This document shows, piece after piece, positions 43,535 to 52,022 of a stretch of DNA of 64,000 nt. Position 1 is the first letter of the stretch. Each line of letters starts with the position of its first letter. Where the stretch lies: assembly GCA_049606855.1 (NCBI GenBank), contig JBMYVY010000008.1:1-64000 (forward strand), in the 5' to 3' direction. The position numbers were made by a program, and so were the translations under genes. Under the pieces are notes generated by a model. The model did no database searches and was not told the origin of the DNA. It worked only from the letters and a program-made list of their open reading frames with translations. This DNA comes from JBELHR01 sp049606855 (GTDB lineage: Bacteria > Bacteroidota > Bacteroidia > Flavobacteriales > Flavobacteriaceae).

Positions 43535-44574
43535 TCCCATTTTTTCTTCATTTTTAGACTCATAAATCCTAGCACACTAGCAAACCAAGGATAAATCACT
43601 GCGTTTAGCAGGTATTTCCGAAGACAAATTGCCTCTTTAATTTTATGATAGTAACGATTGAAATAAATATAGTCGAGGACTATTTTACTCAACCACAACC
43701 ACGCGGCAAGTTCCAAGTCTAAGATAAACAGGCTAATTATTAAAATCAAATTACTCAACCAAACAATCAAGGCCACTGCGGAGGTTGTTCCGCTTCTGAC
43801 TGATGCTGTTTTCGAAGTCCATCTGTATTGTTGGCTAATGAATGATTGGAATGATTTTTTTTCAGTGGTTCGAATCACATGATTATGATTGGACCAATAG
43901 ACCATTTTTTTGTTTGCTTTAGAAAAAGCTTTGGCTAAGAAAACATCATCACCACTCTGTATTTCAATATTATCAGCATAGGGATTGAGCGCTTCAAAAA
44001 TTGATTTCTTGTAAAATAAATTGGCAGCACTTACATTCTTAAGTTGGCCGTAGTAAGAGGAAGCATCACCATAGGCTGATAAACTCAGGAAATTCATTCC
44101 TTGAAATGAAGAAGAATTAAAACTTAAGACAGGGCCTGCAATCAGGTCGCCCATGGGACTTTGTTGTTCGAAGTCCCTAAAGAAGTCAGCGGGTATTTGA
44201 CAATCTGCATCTGTAGTAAAAATCCAGTGATACTCAGCTTGGGAGATAGCGCATTCTATGGCTTGTTTCTTACCTTGGGTTTTTGAATTCGAAAGTATTT
44301 TAAAGTTGATTCCACTGAGATGGTTTTCTATTAATTTCACAGTGTCATCTTGGCTATAGTCATCAATAAATAGGAATTCGATAGGATTTGAGGTGGGCTT
44401 AAGGTTTTGAATACTTTTCAGGAGACCTTGAATTCGGTCAGCTTCATTTCTAAAGGGAATTAAAACTGAAATCCCACCAGATTTAGGATCTGGGGAATGG
44501 GTGTTTTTTTCAATTCCCCAAATCAGGAAAATGATCAGTATGGTATAGGGGACAAGCAGGTAGAATACAATCAT
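43531..44574 (-). CDS. Membrane-anchored glycosyltransferase, family 2
   Basis: A 347-residue GT-A enzyme. An N-terminal helix (VFYLLVPYTILIIFLIW) precedes the catalytic domain with VLIPFRNEADRI, the metal-binding TTDADCQIP and the processive-type QQYRWTSK motif; two or three C-terminal helices follow. The ATG at 44574 overlaps the upstream stop as ATGA and fits family starts. A longer frame to 44646 lies within the upstream gene and is rejected. It is a partner of the flippase-like gene, so an envelope glycan or glycolipid is likely. Confidence 0.85.
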   Translation of the reverse strand: MIVFYLLVPYTILIIFLIWGIEKNTHSPDPKSGGISVLIPFRNEADRIQGLLKSIQNLKPTSNPIEFLFIDDYSQDDTVKLIENHLSGINFKILSNSKTQGKKQAIECAISQAEYHWIFTTDADCQIPADFFRDFEQQSPMGDLIAGPVLSFNSSSFQGMNFLSLSAYGDASSYYGQLKNVSAANLFYKKSIFEALNPYADNIEIQSGDDVFLAKAFSKANKKMVYWSNHNHVIRTTEKKSFQSFISQQYRWTSKTASVRSGTTSAVALIVWLSNLILIISLFILDLELAAWLWLSKIVLDYIYFNRYYHKIKEAICLRKYLLNAVIYPWFASVLGFMSLKMKKKWD

Positions 44575-45392
44575 TTGCGATAGAATAATAGAGCGCCCAA
44601 TACCGCTGGAAGGGCCCAGTTTAGTACCCACATCAGACCAACGCAAATGCTGATAACTTCTTTGGGAACTCCGATAAAACTAAATATATAAACGAATGCG
44701 GCGGTCTTCGCTATCCAGTCAAAAATACTAAGAACAGGAAGGATTGTCAAAATAAAATAGGAAAGTGCAATCCCTAAGTAAATTTCAAATAGACTGGTCT
44801 CCGGTTGGAAAACATGAATTAATAGAGCCATTGCGCTGGAAAATATTAAATACCTCCCAATACTAAGGCCTAAACTCAGCTTCCAGAATTGGGGTAGCTT
44901 CCACAATTTGTGGAGAAGAAATATGCTTACAGGCAGCGCAATCAAAAACCATAAGGGATCTACAGGGAAAAGAGTTCGATAAAAAAATAAAGCGGCTAAA
45001 CTTCCAAACAATACGGTGGCATAGGCTTGGAATAAATTGTTGTAAAAAATGTTTTTGGCCAAGATCGTTCTTTGAGACTTTGCGTAAAAGCTAAGTTTCA
45101 CTGGGTATTCCCCTAATTTTAGTGGACTAACGATAGCAATAGAGTGTGCTTGCAGGGTTTCTGATAAGGAACGCCTTCGGTTTATTGGAACAATGTTTAA
45201 ATTAGACTGCCTCCACTTTTCACTTTCGAGCAACCAATTAAGAGCAGTTAAAAGGAGAATCGCTGGAACTATAAACCAAAACCCATCAGGAAACTCAAAG
45301 GGATAAAATGACCAATCACCACGGGTCCATAAAAAATAGATCAAACCTAGGGTCAAGATTATTTGTAGGGAAAGTTTCAGGGTTCTATTCAA
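44571..45392 (-). CDS. Flippase-like (LPG synthase TM) membrane protein
   Basis: A 273-residue polytopic protein with about seven or eight helices. The loop with LLESEKWRQ and the LQAHSIAIVSPLKLGEYPVKLSFY segment resembles lysylphosphatidylglycerol synthase/UPF0104 transmembrane proteins, which often act with glycosyltransferases. Coupled to the glycosyltransferase by a 4-bp overlap; together they may build and move a glycolipid. Substrate unknown. Confidence 0.65.
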   Translation of the reverse strand: MNRTLKLSLQIILTLGLIYFLWTRGDWSFYPFEFPDGFWFIVPAILLLTALNWLLESEKWRQSNLNIVPINRRRSLSETLQAHSIAIVSPLKLGEYPVKLSFYAKSQRTILAKNIFYNNLFQAYATVLFGSLAALFFYRTLFPVDPLWFLIALPVSIFLLHKLWKLPQFWKLSLGLSIGRYLIFSSAMALLIHVFQPETSLFEIYLGIALSYFILTILPVLSIFDWIAKTAAFVYIFSFIGVPKEVISICVGLMWVLNWALPAVLGALLFYRK

Positions 45393-45425
45393 GCCTTATA
45401 TTATTTATTATCTTCGCTAATATAA

Positions 45426-45989
45426 GTGAATAATTTGGCTAAAGAACGCATAATTTTAGGGATAGATCCGGGAACGACCATCATGGGATTCGGAGTGATT
45501 CGAATACGAGGAAAAAGTATGGAATTCATCCAAATGAATGAGTTAATATTGACCAAATACAAAGATCCCTATATCAAGTTGAAATTGATTTTTGAACGTA
45601 CAATCGAACTCATTGATACCTTTCACCCTGATGAGATTGCGCTTGAAGCTCCTTTTTTTGGTAAAAATGTTCAATCTATGCTGAAATTAGGTCGGGCCCA
45701 AGGAGTTGCTATGGCTGCTGGCTTATCAAGAGAAATTCCAGTAACGGAATACTTGCCAAAAAAAATTAAAATGGCCGTTACAGGAAACGGAAATGCCTCC
45801 AAGGAACAAGTCGCTAAAATGCTTCAGAGTTTATTGGGTTTGAAAAGTTTACCAAAGAATCTTGATGCGACTGATGGTCTGGCTGCTGCAGTATGTCATT
45901 TTTATAATTCGGGACGAATCGTAGGTGGAAAGAGTTATTCAGGTTGGTCGAGTTTTGTCTCGCAAAACCCCAAAAAAATAGTCAAATAA
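45426..45989 (+). CDS. ruvC: Crossover junction endodeoxyribonuclease RuvC
   Basis: Resolves Holliday junctions. The four acidic catalytic positions are recognisable: D in ILGIDPGT, E in EIALEAPFFG, and the D-x-x-D end DATDGLAAAVCH. Length, 187 residues from GTG 45426, is normal. TTG at 45435 is an alternative start that gives the common MAKERIILGIDPGT. It abuts hemW without a gap. A TATCTTCG box at about 45409 may be the promoter. Confidence 0.95.
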   Translation: MNNLAKERIILGIDPGTTIMGFGVIRIRGKSMEFIQMNELILTKYKDPYIKLKLIFERTIELIDTFHPDEIALEAPFFGKNVQSMLKLGRAQGVAMAAGLSREIPVTEYLPKKIKMAVTGNGNASKEQVAKMLQSLLGLKSLPKNLDATDGLAAAVCHFYNSGRIVGGKSYSGWSSFVSQNPKKIVK

Positions 45990-47105
45990 ATGGCTGGTAT
46001 TTATCTTCACATACCTTTTTGCAAGCAAGCATGTCATTATTGTGATTTTCATTTTTCCACTAAATTGTCTAATAAAAAAGAGGTGGTTGAGGCTTTGTGT
46101 AAGGAGCTTAAAATGAAAAGCAATCAAGAAGAAATCCACTCAATATATTTCGGCGGAGGAACTCCGAGTATATTGACAGAGCATGAACTATCAATAATAC
46201 TTAAGTCCGTAAAAAAACATTATCATGTTAGCGATAAGGTCGAGGTAACTCTTGAGGCCAACCCAGATGACATTGATCAATCTAAGTTGGAATTTTGGAA
46301 ATCACAGGGAATTAATCGTCTTTCTATAGGAATTCAATCCTTTAAGCAAGAAGATTTGGACTTCATGAATAGAGCCCATAATTCAAAGGAGGCTTTTGAT
46401 TCATTACAACTGGCACGGAACTATTTTGATAATATTACAGCAGATTTGATTTATGGAACCCCTGGACTCACTATGGAGCAATGGGATAATAATATTGAAC
46501 AATTATTGAAATTGGGTATTCCCCATATCTCTGCATATGCTTTGACTGTGGAGCCTAAAACGGCTTTGGATTATTTTATTAAATCGGGAAAGGTGAGGCC
46601 GCTCGATGAAAAACAGGCTGAAAGTCAATTTAATCATTTGGTTCGAAGACTAAACCAAGAGGGTTTTAGCCACTATGAAATTTCAAATTTCGCAAAAGAA
46701 CCTTATCGATCTCAGCACAACAGTTCGTATTGGTTAGGAGCTCATTATGTCGGAATCGGTCCAGGAGCGCATTCATTCGATGGTGAAATTCGGTCGTGGA
46801 ATATCAGTAATAATTCAAAGTATATTGAAGCTTTGAAAGAGGGGCGTTTAAGTCAAGAACAAGAAATTCTAAGTCCTAAGGATCGCTATAATGAATATAT
46901 GATGACTGGATTGAGAACGGATTATGGGGTATCTAAAAAATACCTTCAAGAAAATTTTGGTACTCAAGGACTGAATCAATTCCTTAAAGACAGCGAGAAA
47001 TATCGAGTGCACGGGGAAATTATTGAAACCCAAGAGGTGTTCCTTTTGTCGCATCAGGCACGTTTTAAAGCAGACGGTATAGCTTCTGATTTGTTTTGGC
47101 TGTAG
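45990..47105 (+). CDS. hemW: HemW-like radical SAM heme chaperone
   Basis: A 371-residue radical SAM protein of the coproporphyrinogen III oxidase-like family. The cluster motif is C11-x3-C15-x2-C18 (PFCKQACHYCDFHF), followed by YFGGGTPS, EANPDD, RLSIGIQSF, and the C-terminal HemN-like domain with GIGPGAHSFDG and FMMTGLR-type EYMMTGLRTD. It lacks the extended N terminus of true HemN, which favours HemW. Directly follows ruvC. Confidence 0.93.
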   Translation: MAGIYLHIPFCKQACHYCDFHFSTKLSNKKEVVEALCKELKMKSNQEEIHSIYFGGGTPSILTEHELSIILKSVKKHYHVSDKVEVTLEANPDDIDQSKLEFWKSQGINRLSIGIQSFKQEDLDFMNRAHNSKEAFDSLQLARNYFDNITADLIYGTPGLTMEQWDNNIEQLLKLGIPHISAYALTVEPKTALDYFIKSGKVRPLDEKQAESQFNHLVRRLNQEGFSHYEISNFAKEPYRSQHNSSYWLGAHYVGIGPGAHSFDGEIRSWNISNNSKYIEALKEGRLSQEQEILSPKDRYNEYMMTGLRTDYGVSKKYLQENFGTQGLNQFLKDSEKYRVHGEIIETQEVFLLSHQARFKADGIASDLFWL

Positions 47106-47125
47106 TTTTATAGTAGATTTAGCGT

Positions 47126-47887
47126 ATGAAAGCACGTGTGAATTTTGGAGGAGAGGATTATCAGTTGGATTTAGACCATCCTTTAGACCTGAGCATTTCT
47201 CTGAAATCCAAGACCTCGTCGGCATCAGCTTGGTATGTGGACCCTCCCGTATTTAAGGCGGAACAAGCATCAGTTGCTGAAGGCGGAAGCACAAATTTCA
47301 ATCAGATTTGCTTTAATCCTCACGCTCATATGACCCATACGGAGTGTCTTGGACATATTACTAAGGAGTTTTATTCCGTAAATCAGCAAGTACAAAATTT
47401 CAACTTCCCCTGTTTTTTAATTACTGTTGAACCCACAGAAGTAAGTGGGGATTTGATTATTGGTTTAAGCCAGATCAAAGCCCGTTTAGAAAAAAGATCT
47501 TTACTAAAATACATCAAGGCTTTGGTGGTTAGAACCCTGCCAAATCCAGAAACCAAGTTGACTAAAAAATACGACCATACCAATCCTCCATATTTCTCTG
47601 CTGAGGCTATGCAATATATCGTAGATCAAGGCATTGAGCATTTATTAATTGATTTACCCTCTGTAGATAAGGAAAAAGATGGGGGTGCACTAACTGCTCA
47701 CAAAACCTTTTGGGGATTGACCGGTCAAGGCCCTATTCGCGTTTCAGCAAGTATTACTGAATTTATATTTGTTGAGGATGATATAAAGGATGGTTTTTAT
47801 TTACTCAACTTGCAAATTGCACCAATAGAAAACGATGCGAGTCCATCTCGCCCAATACTATACCAACTAGATAAAACTGAATCATGA
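47126..47887 (+). CDS. Cyclase-family metal-dependent hydrolase (kynurenine formamidase superfamily)
   Basis: A 253-residue protein of Pfam PF04199. The metal site of the family, HxGTHxDxPxH, appears as HMTHTECLGH: the three histidines remain, but Gly becomes Met, Asp becomes Glu and Pro becomes Leu. Further ligands are likely in the C-terminal LTAHKTFWGLTG segment. It could be a divergent formamidase or amidase; the window's kynU is 44 kb away, so a tryptophan role is not supported by position. It overlaps the CocE-like gene by 4 bp. Confidence 0.75.
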   Translation: MKARVNFGGEDYQLDLDHPLDLSISLKSKTSSASAWYVDPPVFKAEQASVAEGGSTNFNQICFNPHAHMTHTECLGHITKEFYSVNQQVQNFNFPCFLITVEPTEVSGDLIIGLSQIKARLEKRSLLKYIKALVVRTLPNPETKLTKKYDHTNPPYFSAEAMQYIVDQGIEHLLIDLPSVDKEKDGGALTAHKTFWGLTGQGPIRVSASITEFIFVEDDIKDGFYLLNLQIAPIENDASPSRPILYQLDKTES

Positions 47888-49800
47888 AAAATTTTTTGAT
47901 CTACCTCGTGGGATTATTAGTAATCTCGTGCTCTACTCAAGAGCCAAAAGAGGAGGAAGTAAGTAATTACGTAGCTGAAAACTACACGAAAAAAGAAGTA
48001 TACATTACCATGCGTGATGGAACTCGACTGTTTACAAGCATTTACAGTCCTAAGGATACGACCCAAACCTATCCAATTATGCTTCAAAGAACTCCTTATA
48101 GTGCGAGACCCTATGGAGAAGATAAATTTAGGTCTAGGATCGCACCGAATAAATTGATGATGGAGGAGGGCTATATTGTGGTTTATCAAGACGTGCGAGG
48201 AAGATGGAAGAGTGAAGGGGTTTATGACAATATGCGCGCCTATATTCCCAATAAAACTGAGGACAGTCATGTAGATGAATCTTCAGATACTTACGACAGT
48301 ATTGAATGGCTGGTAAACAATGTGGAAAATAATAATGGAAGAGTGGGAACCTGGGGAATTTCTTATCCTGGGTACTATACCACCTATTCCGTGGTTGATG
48401 CGCATCCAGCACTTAAAGCAGCTTCACCTCAGGCAGCAATTGGAGATTTCTTTTTTGATGATTTTCATCACAATGGAGCTTTTTTATTGAGCTATTTTAG
48501 AGCAATTCGCTTATTTGGAACTTATAAAGATCAACCGACGGATACGGCTTGGTACAAGCTACCGAGTATGAATACTCAAGACCAATACCAATTCTTTTTG
48601 GATGCCGGACCTTTGAAAAGTTTAAATAAGTATTTCCAAGATGAGAAGTTGGATCAAGGAGCAGCCATTGCTTCTAATCCGGATCGCATAGATGATTTTT
48701 TCTGGAAGGAAATTGTAGAACATCCAAATTACGATGAGGTTTGGCAATCAAAAGGCCTTATCCAGCATTTGAAAAACGTCAAACCTTCCGTTGCTACTAT
48801 GGTTGTTGCTGGTGAATTTGACGCCGAAGATTTATACGGTCCGCTAGAGGCTTATAAAAATATTGAGAAATACAATAAAGAAAATTATAATACCCTGGTT
48901 TTTGGACCGTGGTCTCATGGACAGTGGGCAAGTTCTAATCCAAGGAATGCGGTAGGAAATTATTATTTTGGAGATTCTATTTCCTTGAACTACCAAAAGG
49001 AAGTTGAGTCTAAGTTTTTTGCTCACTTTTTAAAAGGTAGTGGAGATCATAACTCAGGACTTCCTGAGGCTTTGGTTTATGATACTGGGAAAAAAGAGTG
49101 GTCTTCTTTTGATGTTTGGCCTCCTGTAAACTCTAAGGATCAAAGCATGTACCTTTCAGCCAACCAAAGTTTGACAGAGAAAAAAGGACGTCCAGCTAAA
49201 ATGCAGTTTATTTCTGATGTGAATAAACCTGTACCGTATTCAGAAGATATTAAAACCGTTTTTACCCCTAGAAAATACATGACCGACGATCAACGTTTTG
49301 CCTCGAGAAGATCAGATGTTTTGGTTTTTGAAACCGAAGTATTGGAGGAGGATTTAACAGTTGTTGGGGATGTTCTAGCGCATTTAGATGTTGCAACAAC
49401 AGGAACAGCAGCCGATTGGATTGTCAAGGTAATCGATGTTCATCCAGCAGATGCAGAAGAGACTAATGATAAAATGCAAGATCATTTAAAGATGAGTAAC
49501 TATCATTTAATGGTTCGTTCAGAAGTGATGAGAGGTAGGTTTAGAAATTCTTTTTCTCAGCCCGAGCCTTTTGTTCCAAATAAAAAGACCCGCGTAGAGC
49601 TGCAATTACAAGATGTTTATCACACCTTTAAAAAAGGGCACAAAATGCAGATTCAAGTTCAATCTACTTGGTTTCCTTTAATTGATTTGAATCCGCAAAC
49701 CTATGTAGATAATATTTATAAGGCGGATAAATCAGATTTCAAAACTCAAACCCACACGGTGTACAATAGCTCATCTATTGAGTTTCAAACATTGGATTAG
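47884..49800 (+). CDS. CocE/NonD-family serine hydrolase lipoprotein
   Basis: A 638-residue alpha/beta hydrolase of the X-Pro dipeptidyl-peptidase (S15)/CocE group. A lipoprotein signal (VISC, Cys16) anchors it outside the cytoplasm. The nucleophile is S160 in GTWGISYPGYY; the aspartate is probably in AGEFDAEDLYG and the histidine in GPWSHGQW. The C-terminal third is the jelly-roll domain with FRNSFSQPEPFVPN. Members cut acyl-amide or ester bonds (glutaryl-7-ACA acylase, cocaine esterase, Xaa-Pro peptides); the substrate here is unknown. Confidence 0.87.
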   Translation: MKNFLIYLVGLLVISCSTQEPKEEEVSNYVAENYTKKEVYITMRDGTRLFTSIYSPKDTTQTYPIMLQRTPYSARPYGEDKFRSRIAPNKLMMEEGYIVVYQDVRGRWKSEGVYDNMRAYIPNKTEDSHVDESSDTYDSIEWLVNNVENNNGRVGTWGISYPGYYTTYSVVDAHPALKAASPQAAIGDFFFDDFHHNGAFLLSYFRAIRLFGTYKDQPTDTAWYKLPSMNTQDQYQFFLDAGPLKSLNKYFQDEKLDQGAAIASNPDRIDDFFWKEIVEHPNYDEVWQSKGLIQHLKNVKPSVATMVVAGEFDAEDLYGPLEAYKNIEKYNKENYNTLVFGPWSHGQWASSNPRNAVGNYYFGDSISLNYQKEVESKFFAHFLKGSGDHNSGLPEALVYDTGKKEWSSFDVWPPVNSKDQSMYLSANQSLTEKKGRPAKMQFISDVNKPVPYSEDIKTVFTPRKYMTDDQRFASRRSDVLVFETEVLEEDLTVVGDVLAHLDVATTGTAADWIVKVIDVHPADAEETNDKMQDHLKMSNYHLMVRSEVMRGRFRNSFSQPEPFVPNKKTRVELQLQDVYHTFKKGHKMQIQVQSTWFPLIDLNPQTYVDNIYKADKSDFKTQTHTVYNSSSIEFQTLD

Positions 49801-49801
49801 C

Positions 49802-50152
49802 ATGAATCTGGAGGAGCTCGTTTTTTTTCTTAGTCAAAAAAGAGCGGTTAGCGAAAGCTTTCCATTTGATGAAGATACCTTGGTTTTTAAGGTAGGTGGT
49901 AAGATGTTTGCGCTTATTGCTTTGGAACGCTTTCCCCGGGCCATTAATTTAAAATGTGATCCTGAACGCTCCCTAGAGCTCCGGGAATCCTATTCTGGAA
50001 TTACTCCGGGGTATCACATGAGTAAAAAACATTGGAACACGGTTTACTTGGAAGAAGTTCCACAAGATTTATTAAAGGAATTAATAGATCATTCCTATGA
50101 TTTAGTTGTGGCTAAAATGACGAAAAAGGAACGCACTGAATTAGGTTTTTGA
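49802..50152 (+). CDS. MmcQ/YjbR family protein
   Basis: A 116-residue CyaY-like fold protein. Motifs VSESFPFDEDTLVFKVGGKMFAL, NLKCDPE and PGYHMSKKHWNTV are typical. Often annotated as DNA-binding, but the biochemical role is unproven. The ATG at 49802 starts right after the CocE-like stop; a longer frame from 49778 overlaps it and is rejected. The 3' end overlaps the AraC gene by 12 bp. Confidence 0.9.
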   Translation: MNLEELVFFLSQKRAVSESFPFDEDTLVFKVGGKMFALIALERFPRAINLKCDPERSLELRESYSGITPGYHMSKKHWNTVYLEEVPQDLLKELIDHSYDLVVAKMTKKERTELGF

Positions 50153-50980
50153 TTTTCGATATTTAGATGGGCTCATTTTGTAGACGTTTTTGAAATTTCG
50201 ATTAAAACTAGACTGATTAAAGTAGCCAAGGCCTAAGGCAATGGAGTTTATAGAACTATCTGGGCTGTTCAAGAGATCTTGAGCAGCCTTTTGCATTTTT
50301 AACCTTCGGAAAAAATCCTGAAAGGTTTGTCCGGTATGTTGTTTAAAGAATCGACAAAAACTCGTAGGACTCAAGTGAGCGACTGAAGCAATCTCTTCAA
50401 GCGAAATATCGCGTTCAATTTGATCCATCATAAATGAGATGATTTGGTTCAGTCTTTTCCCTTCCTTTTCATTCATTTTTGGTCGATTGCTTATAGGGAC
50501 GTTTTGTTTTGTTGCTTTGGTCAGTTGAAATAATAGTCCTAAACTCTCAATAAAACGCAGCGGGTCGGTTTTTTGAAAAAGTATTTTAAAGGACTGATAC
50601 AACTCTTTATGATTTGAAATTATAAATGGTGTGTGACTCTGCTTGACGAGTGTTTTAAGAAATTCAAATTCAGAGAGTTGATACAGAGGTTCCTCGATTT
50701 CTACAGCAGGGATAAAAATGCTATACATCAATTCTTCTTTTTTAAGCGGAGATTCTTCTTCTTGAAATAGATGAGGGATATTGGATCCAATTACTAGAAT
50801 CTCTCCATGACTTAAGCTCCCAATTTGATCGGCTATAATATAGTTACAATCTTTTAAGATCAGTGATATTTGAATCTCATCATGCCGGTGGTAATAAGGA
50901 TAAAAAGCAGAATGGTCAACCTGATAGATGATTTTATCTTTTTTGCTTTTTGGGATGTGAAAATCAATTATCTTTCTCAT
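50141..50980 (-). CDS. AraC-family regulator, probable hydroxyproline-operon activator
   Basis: A 279-residue regulator. The N-terminal cupin (about 15-80, YYHRHDEIQISLILKD, then SHGEILVIGSNIPH) is the sensor. The C-terminal double helix-turn-helix (about 185-279, SLEEIASVAHLSPTSFCRFFKQHTG and the IALGLGYFNQSSFNRNFK signature) binds DNA. It is transcribed away from the four-gene hydroxyproline operon, whose first start lies 117 bp from its own, so local control is the natural reading. Ligand is not determined. Confidence 0.9.
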   Translation of the reverse strand: MRKIIDFHIPKSKKDKIIYQVDHSAFYPYYHRHDEIQISLILKDCNYIIADQIGSLSHGEILVIGSNIPHLFQEEESPLKKEELMYSIFIPAVEIEEPLYQLSEFEFLKTLVKQSHTPFIISNHKELYQSFKILFQKTDPLRFIESLGLLFQLTKATKQNVPISNRPKMNEKEGKRLNQIISFMMDQIERDISLEEIASVAHLSPTSFCRFFKQHTGQTFQDFFRRLKMQKAAQDLLNSPDSSINSIALGLGYFNQSSFNRNFKNVYKMSPSKYRKSKT

Positions 50981-51074
50981 TTATTATCTCATTTTGATAT
51001 AAAATTAAATAAAATATGATAATATTTCATTTGTTTTGGCTAATTAGAGATAAATTTTATCCTTTTTATGCTCC

Positions 51075-51082
51075 TATATTTG
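51075..51082 (+). promoter_or_regulatory. Candidate -7 element of the hydroxyproline operon
   Basis: TATATTTG, 15 bp before the ATG at 51098. No good -33 TTTG is present at 18-20 bp upstream, which suits a promoter that depends on the divergent AraC activator. The 117-bp gap is otherwise AT-rich without a clear repeat. Confidence 0.55.
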
Positions 51083-51097
51083 AATAAAAAAACTCAT

Positions 51098-52021
51098 ATG
51101 TCCAATATCTTTAAAGGGGTAATGCCCGCAGTGACTACAAAATTTGATTCAACAGGAGCGTTGGATTTAGATTTGTTTGCAAAAAATATAGATGCACAAC
51201 TGGGTGCAGGAGTTCATGGAATAATTTTAGGAGGAACTCTGGGAGAGGCCTCAACCTTAACCTCAGATGAAAAGCGCGAATTGGTGCGTTTTACGGTTTC
51301 TTATGTAAAAGGAAAAGTTCCTATTGTATTGAATATTGCAGAGAGTAGAACTTCAGATGCCATTCAAGTCGCTCAACAAGCAAAAGCAGACGGTGCTGCT
51401 GGGTTAATGCTTTTGCCTCCAATGCGATACAAGGCTGATGGAGCGGAAACCCTAGCTTATTTTGAAGCCATTTCCAATTCTACGGATCTTCCAATTATGA
51501 TCTATAATAATCCTGTGGATTATGGAATCGAAGTAACTCTTGACATGTTTGCCTATATGGCGGAGAATTGTCCAAATATAATCGCAGTAAAGGAATCTAC
51601 TAGAGATATCTCTAATATAACTCGTATGAAAAACCTTTTTGGAAATCGATTTACCATACTTTGCGGGGTAGATACCCTTGCCATGGAGTCTTTGGCGATG
51701 GGGGCAGACGGCTGGGTCGCTGGTTTGGTATGTGCTTTTCCGGCAGAAACAGTTTGTATTTATGAATTGATTCAAAAAGAAGATTTTGAAGCATTTAAAC
51801 AAGCTAGAGAAATATACCGATGGTTTTTACCACTTTTAGAATTAGATATCAACCCTAAGTTGGTTCAAAACATTAAATTAGCTGAACACTATACAGGTAT
51901 TGGAAGTCCTAATGTTAGAGGACCAAGACAAGAGCTTACTGGAGCAGAATTGGAATTGGTTAAAAATATCATTGAAAGTTCATTAGCGACAAGACCACTA
52001 TTACCTGATTATAAAAACTAA
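51098..52021 (+). CDS. DapA-family deaminase, probable 1-pyrroline-4-hydroxy-2-carboxylate deaminase
   Basis: A 307-residue TIM-barrel Schiff-base lyase of the dihydrodipicolinate synthase superfamily. The lysine is K165 (IIAVKEST) and the paired tyrosine Y136 (IYNNPVDYG); GGTLGEASTLT forms the phosphate-site loop. Neighbouring genes for an epimerase, a D-amino-acid dehydrogenase and an aldehyde dehydrogenase identify it as the deaminase giving 2-oxoglutarate semialdehyde, not a lysine enzyme. The ATG at 51098 matches family starts; an upstream ATG at 51068 lies before the -7 box. Confidence 0.88.
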   Translation: MSNIFKGVMPAVTTKFDSTGALDLDLFAKNIDAQLGAGVHGIILGGTLGEASTLTSDEKRELVRFTVSYVKGKVPIVLNIAESRTSDAIQVAQQAKADGAAGLMLLPPMRYKADGAETLAYFEAISNSTDLPIMIYNNPVDYGIEVTLDMFAYMAENCPNIIAVKESTRDISNITRMKNLFGNRFTILCGVDTLAMESLAMGADGWVAGLVCAFPAETVCIYELIQKEDFEAFKQAREIYRWFLPLLELDINPKLVQNIKLAEHYTGIGSPNVRGPRQELTGAELELVKNIIESSLATRPLLPDYKN

Positions 52022-52022
52022 T

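Noticed and set aside
47126..47887. Kynurenine formamidase partner of kynU
   Set aside because: The metal motif is altered and its neighbour is a CocE-type hydrolase; distance from kynU gives no support.
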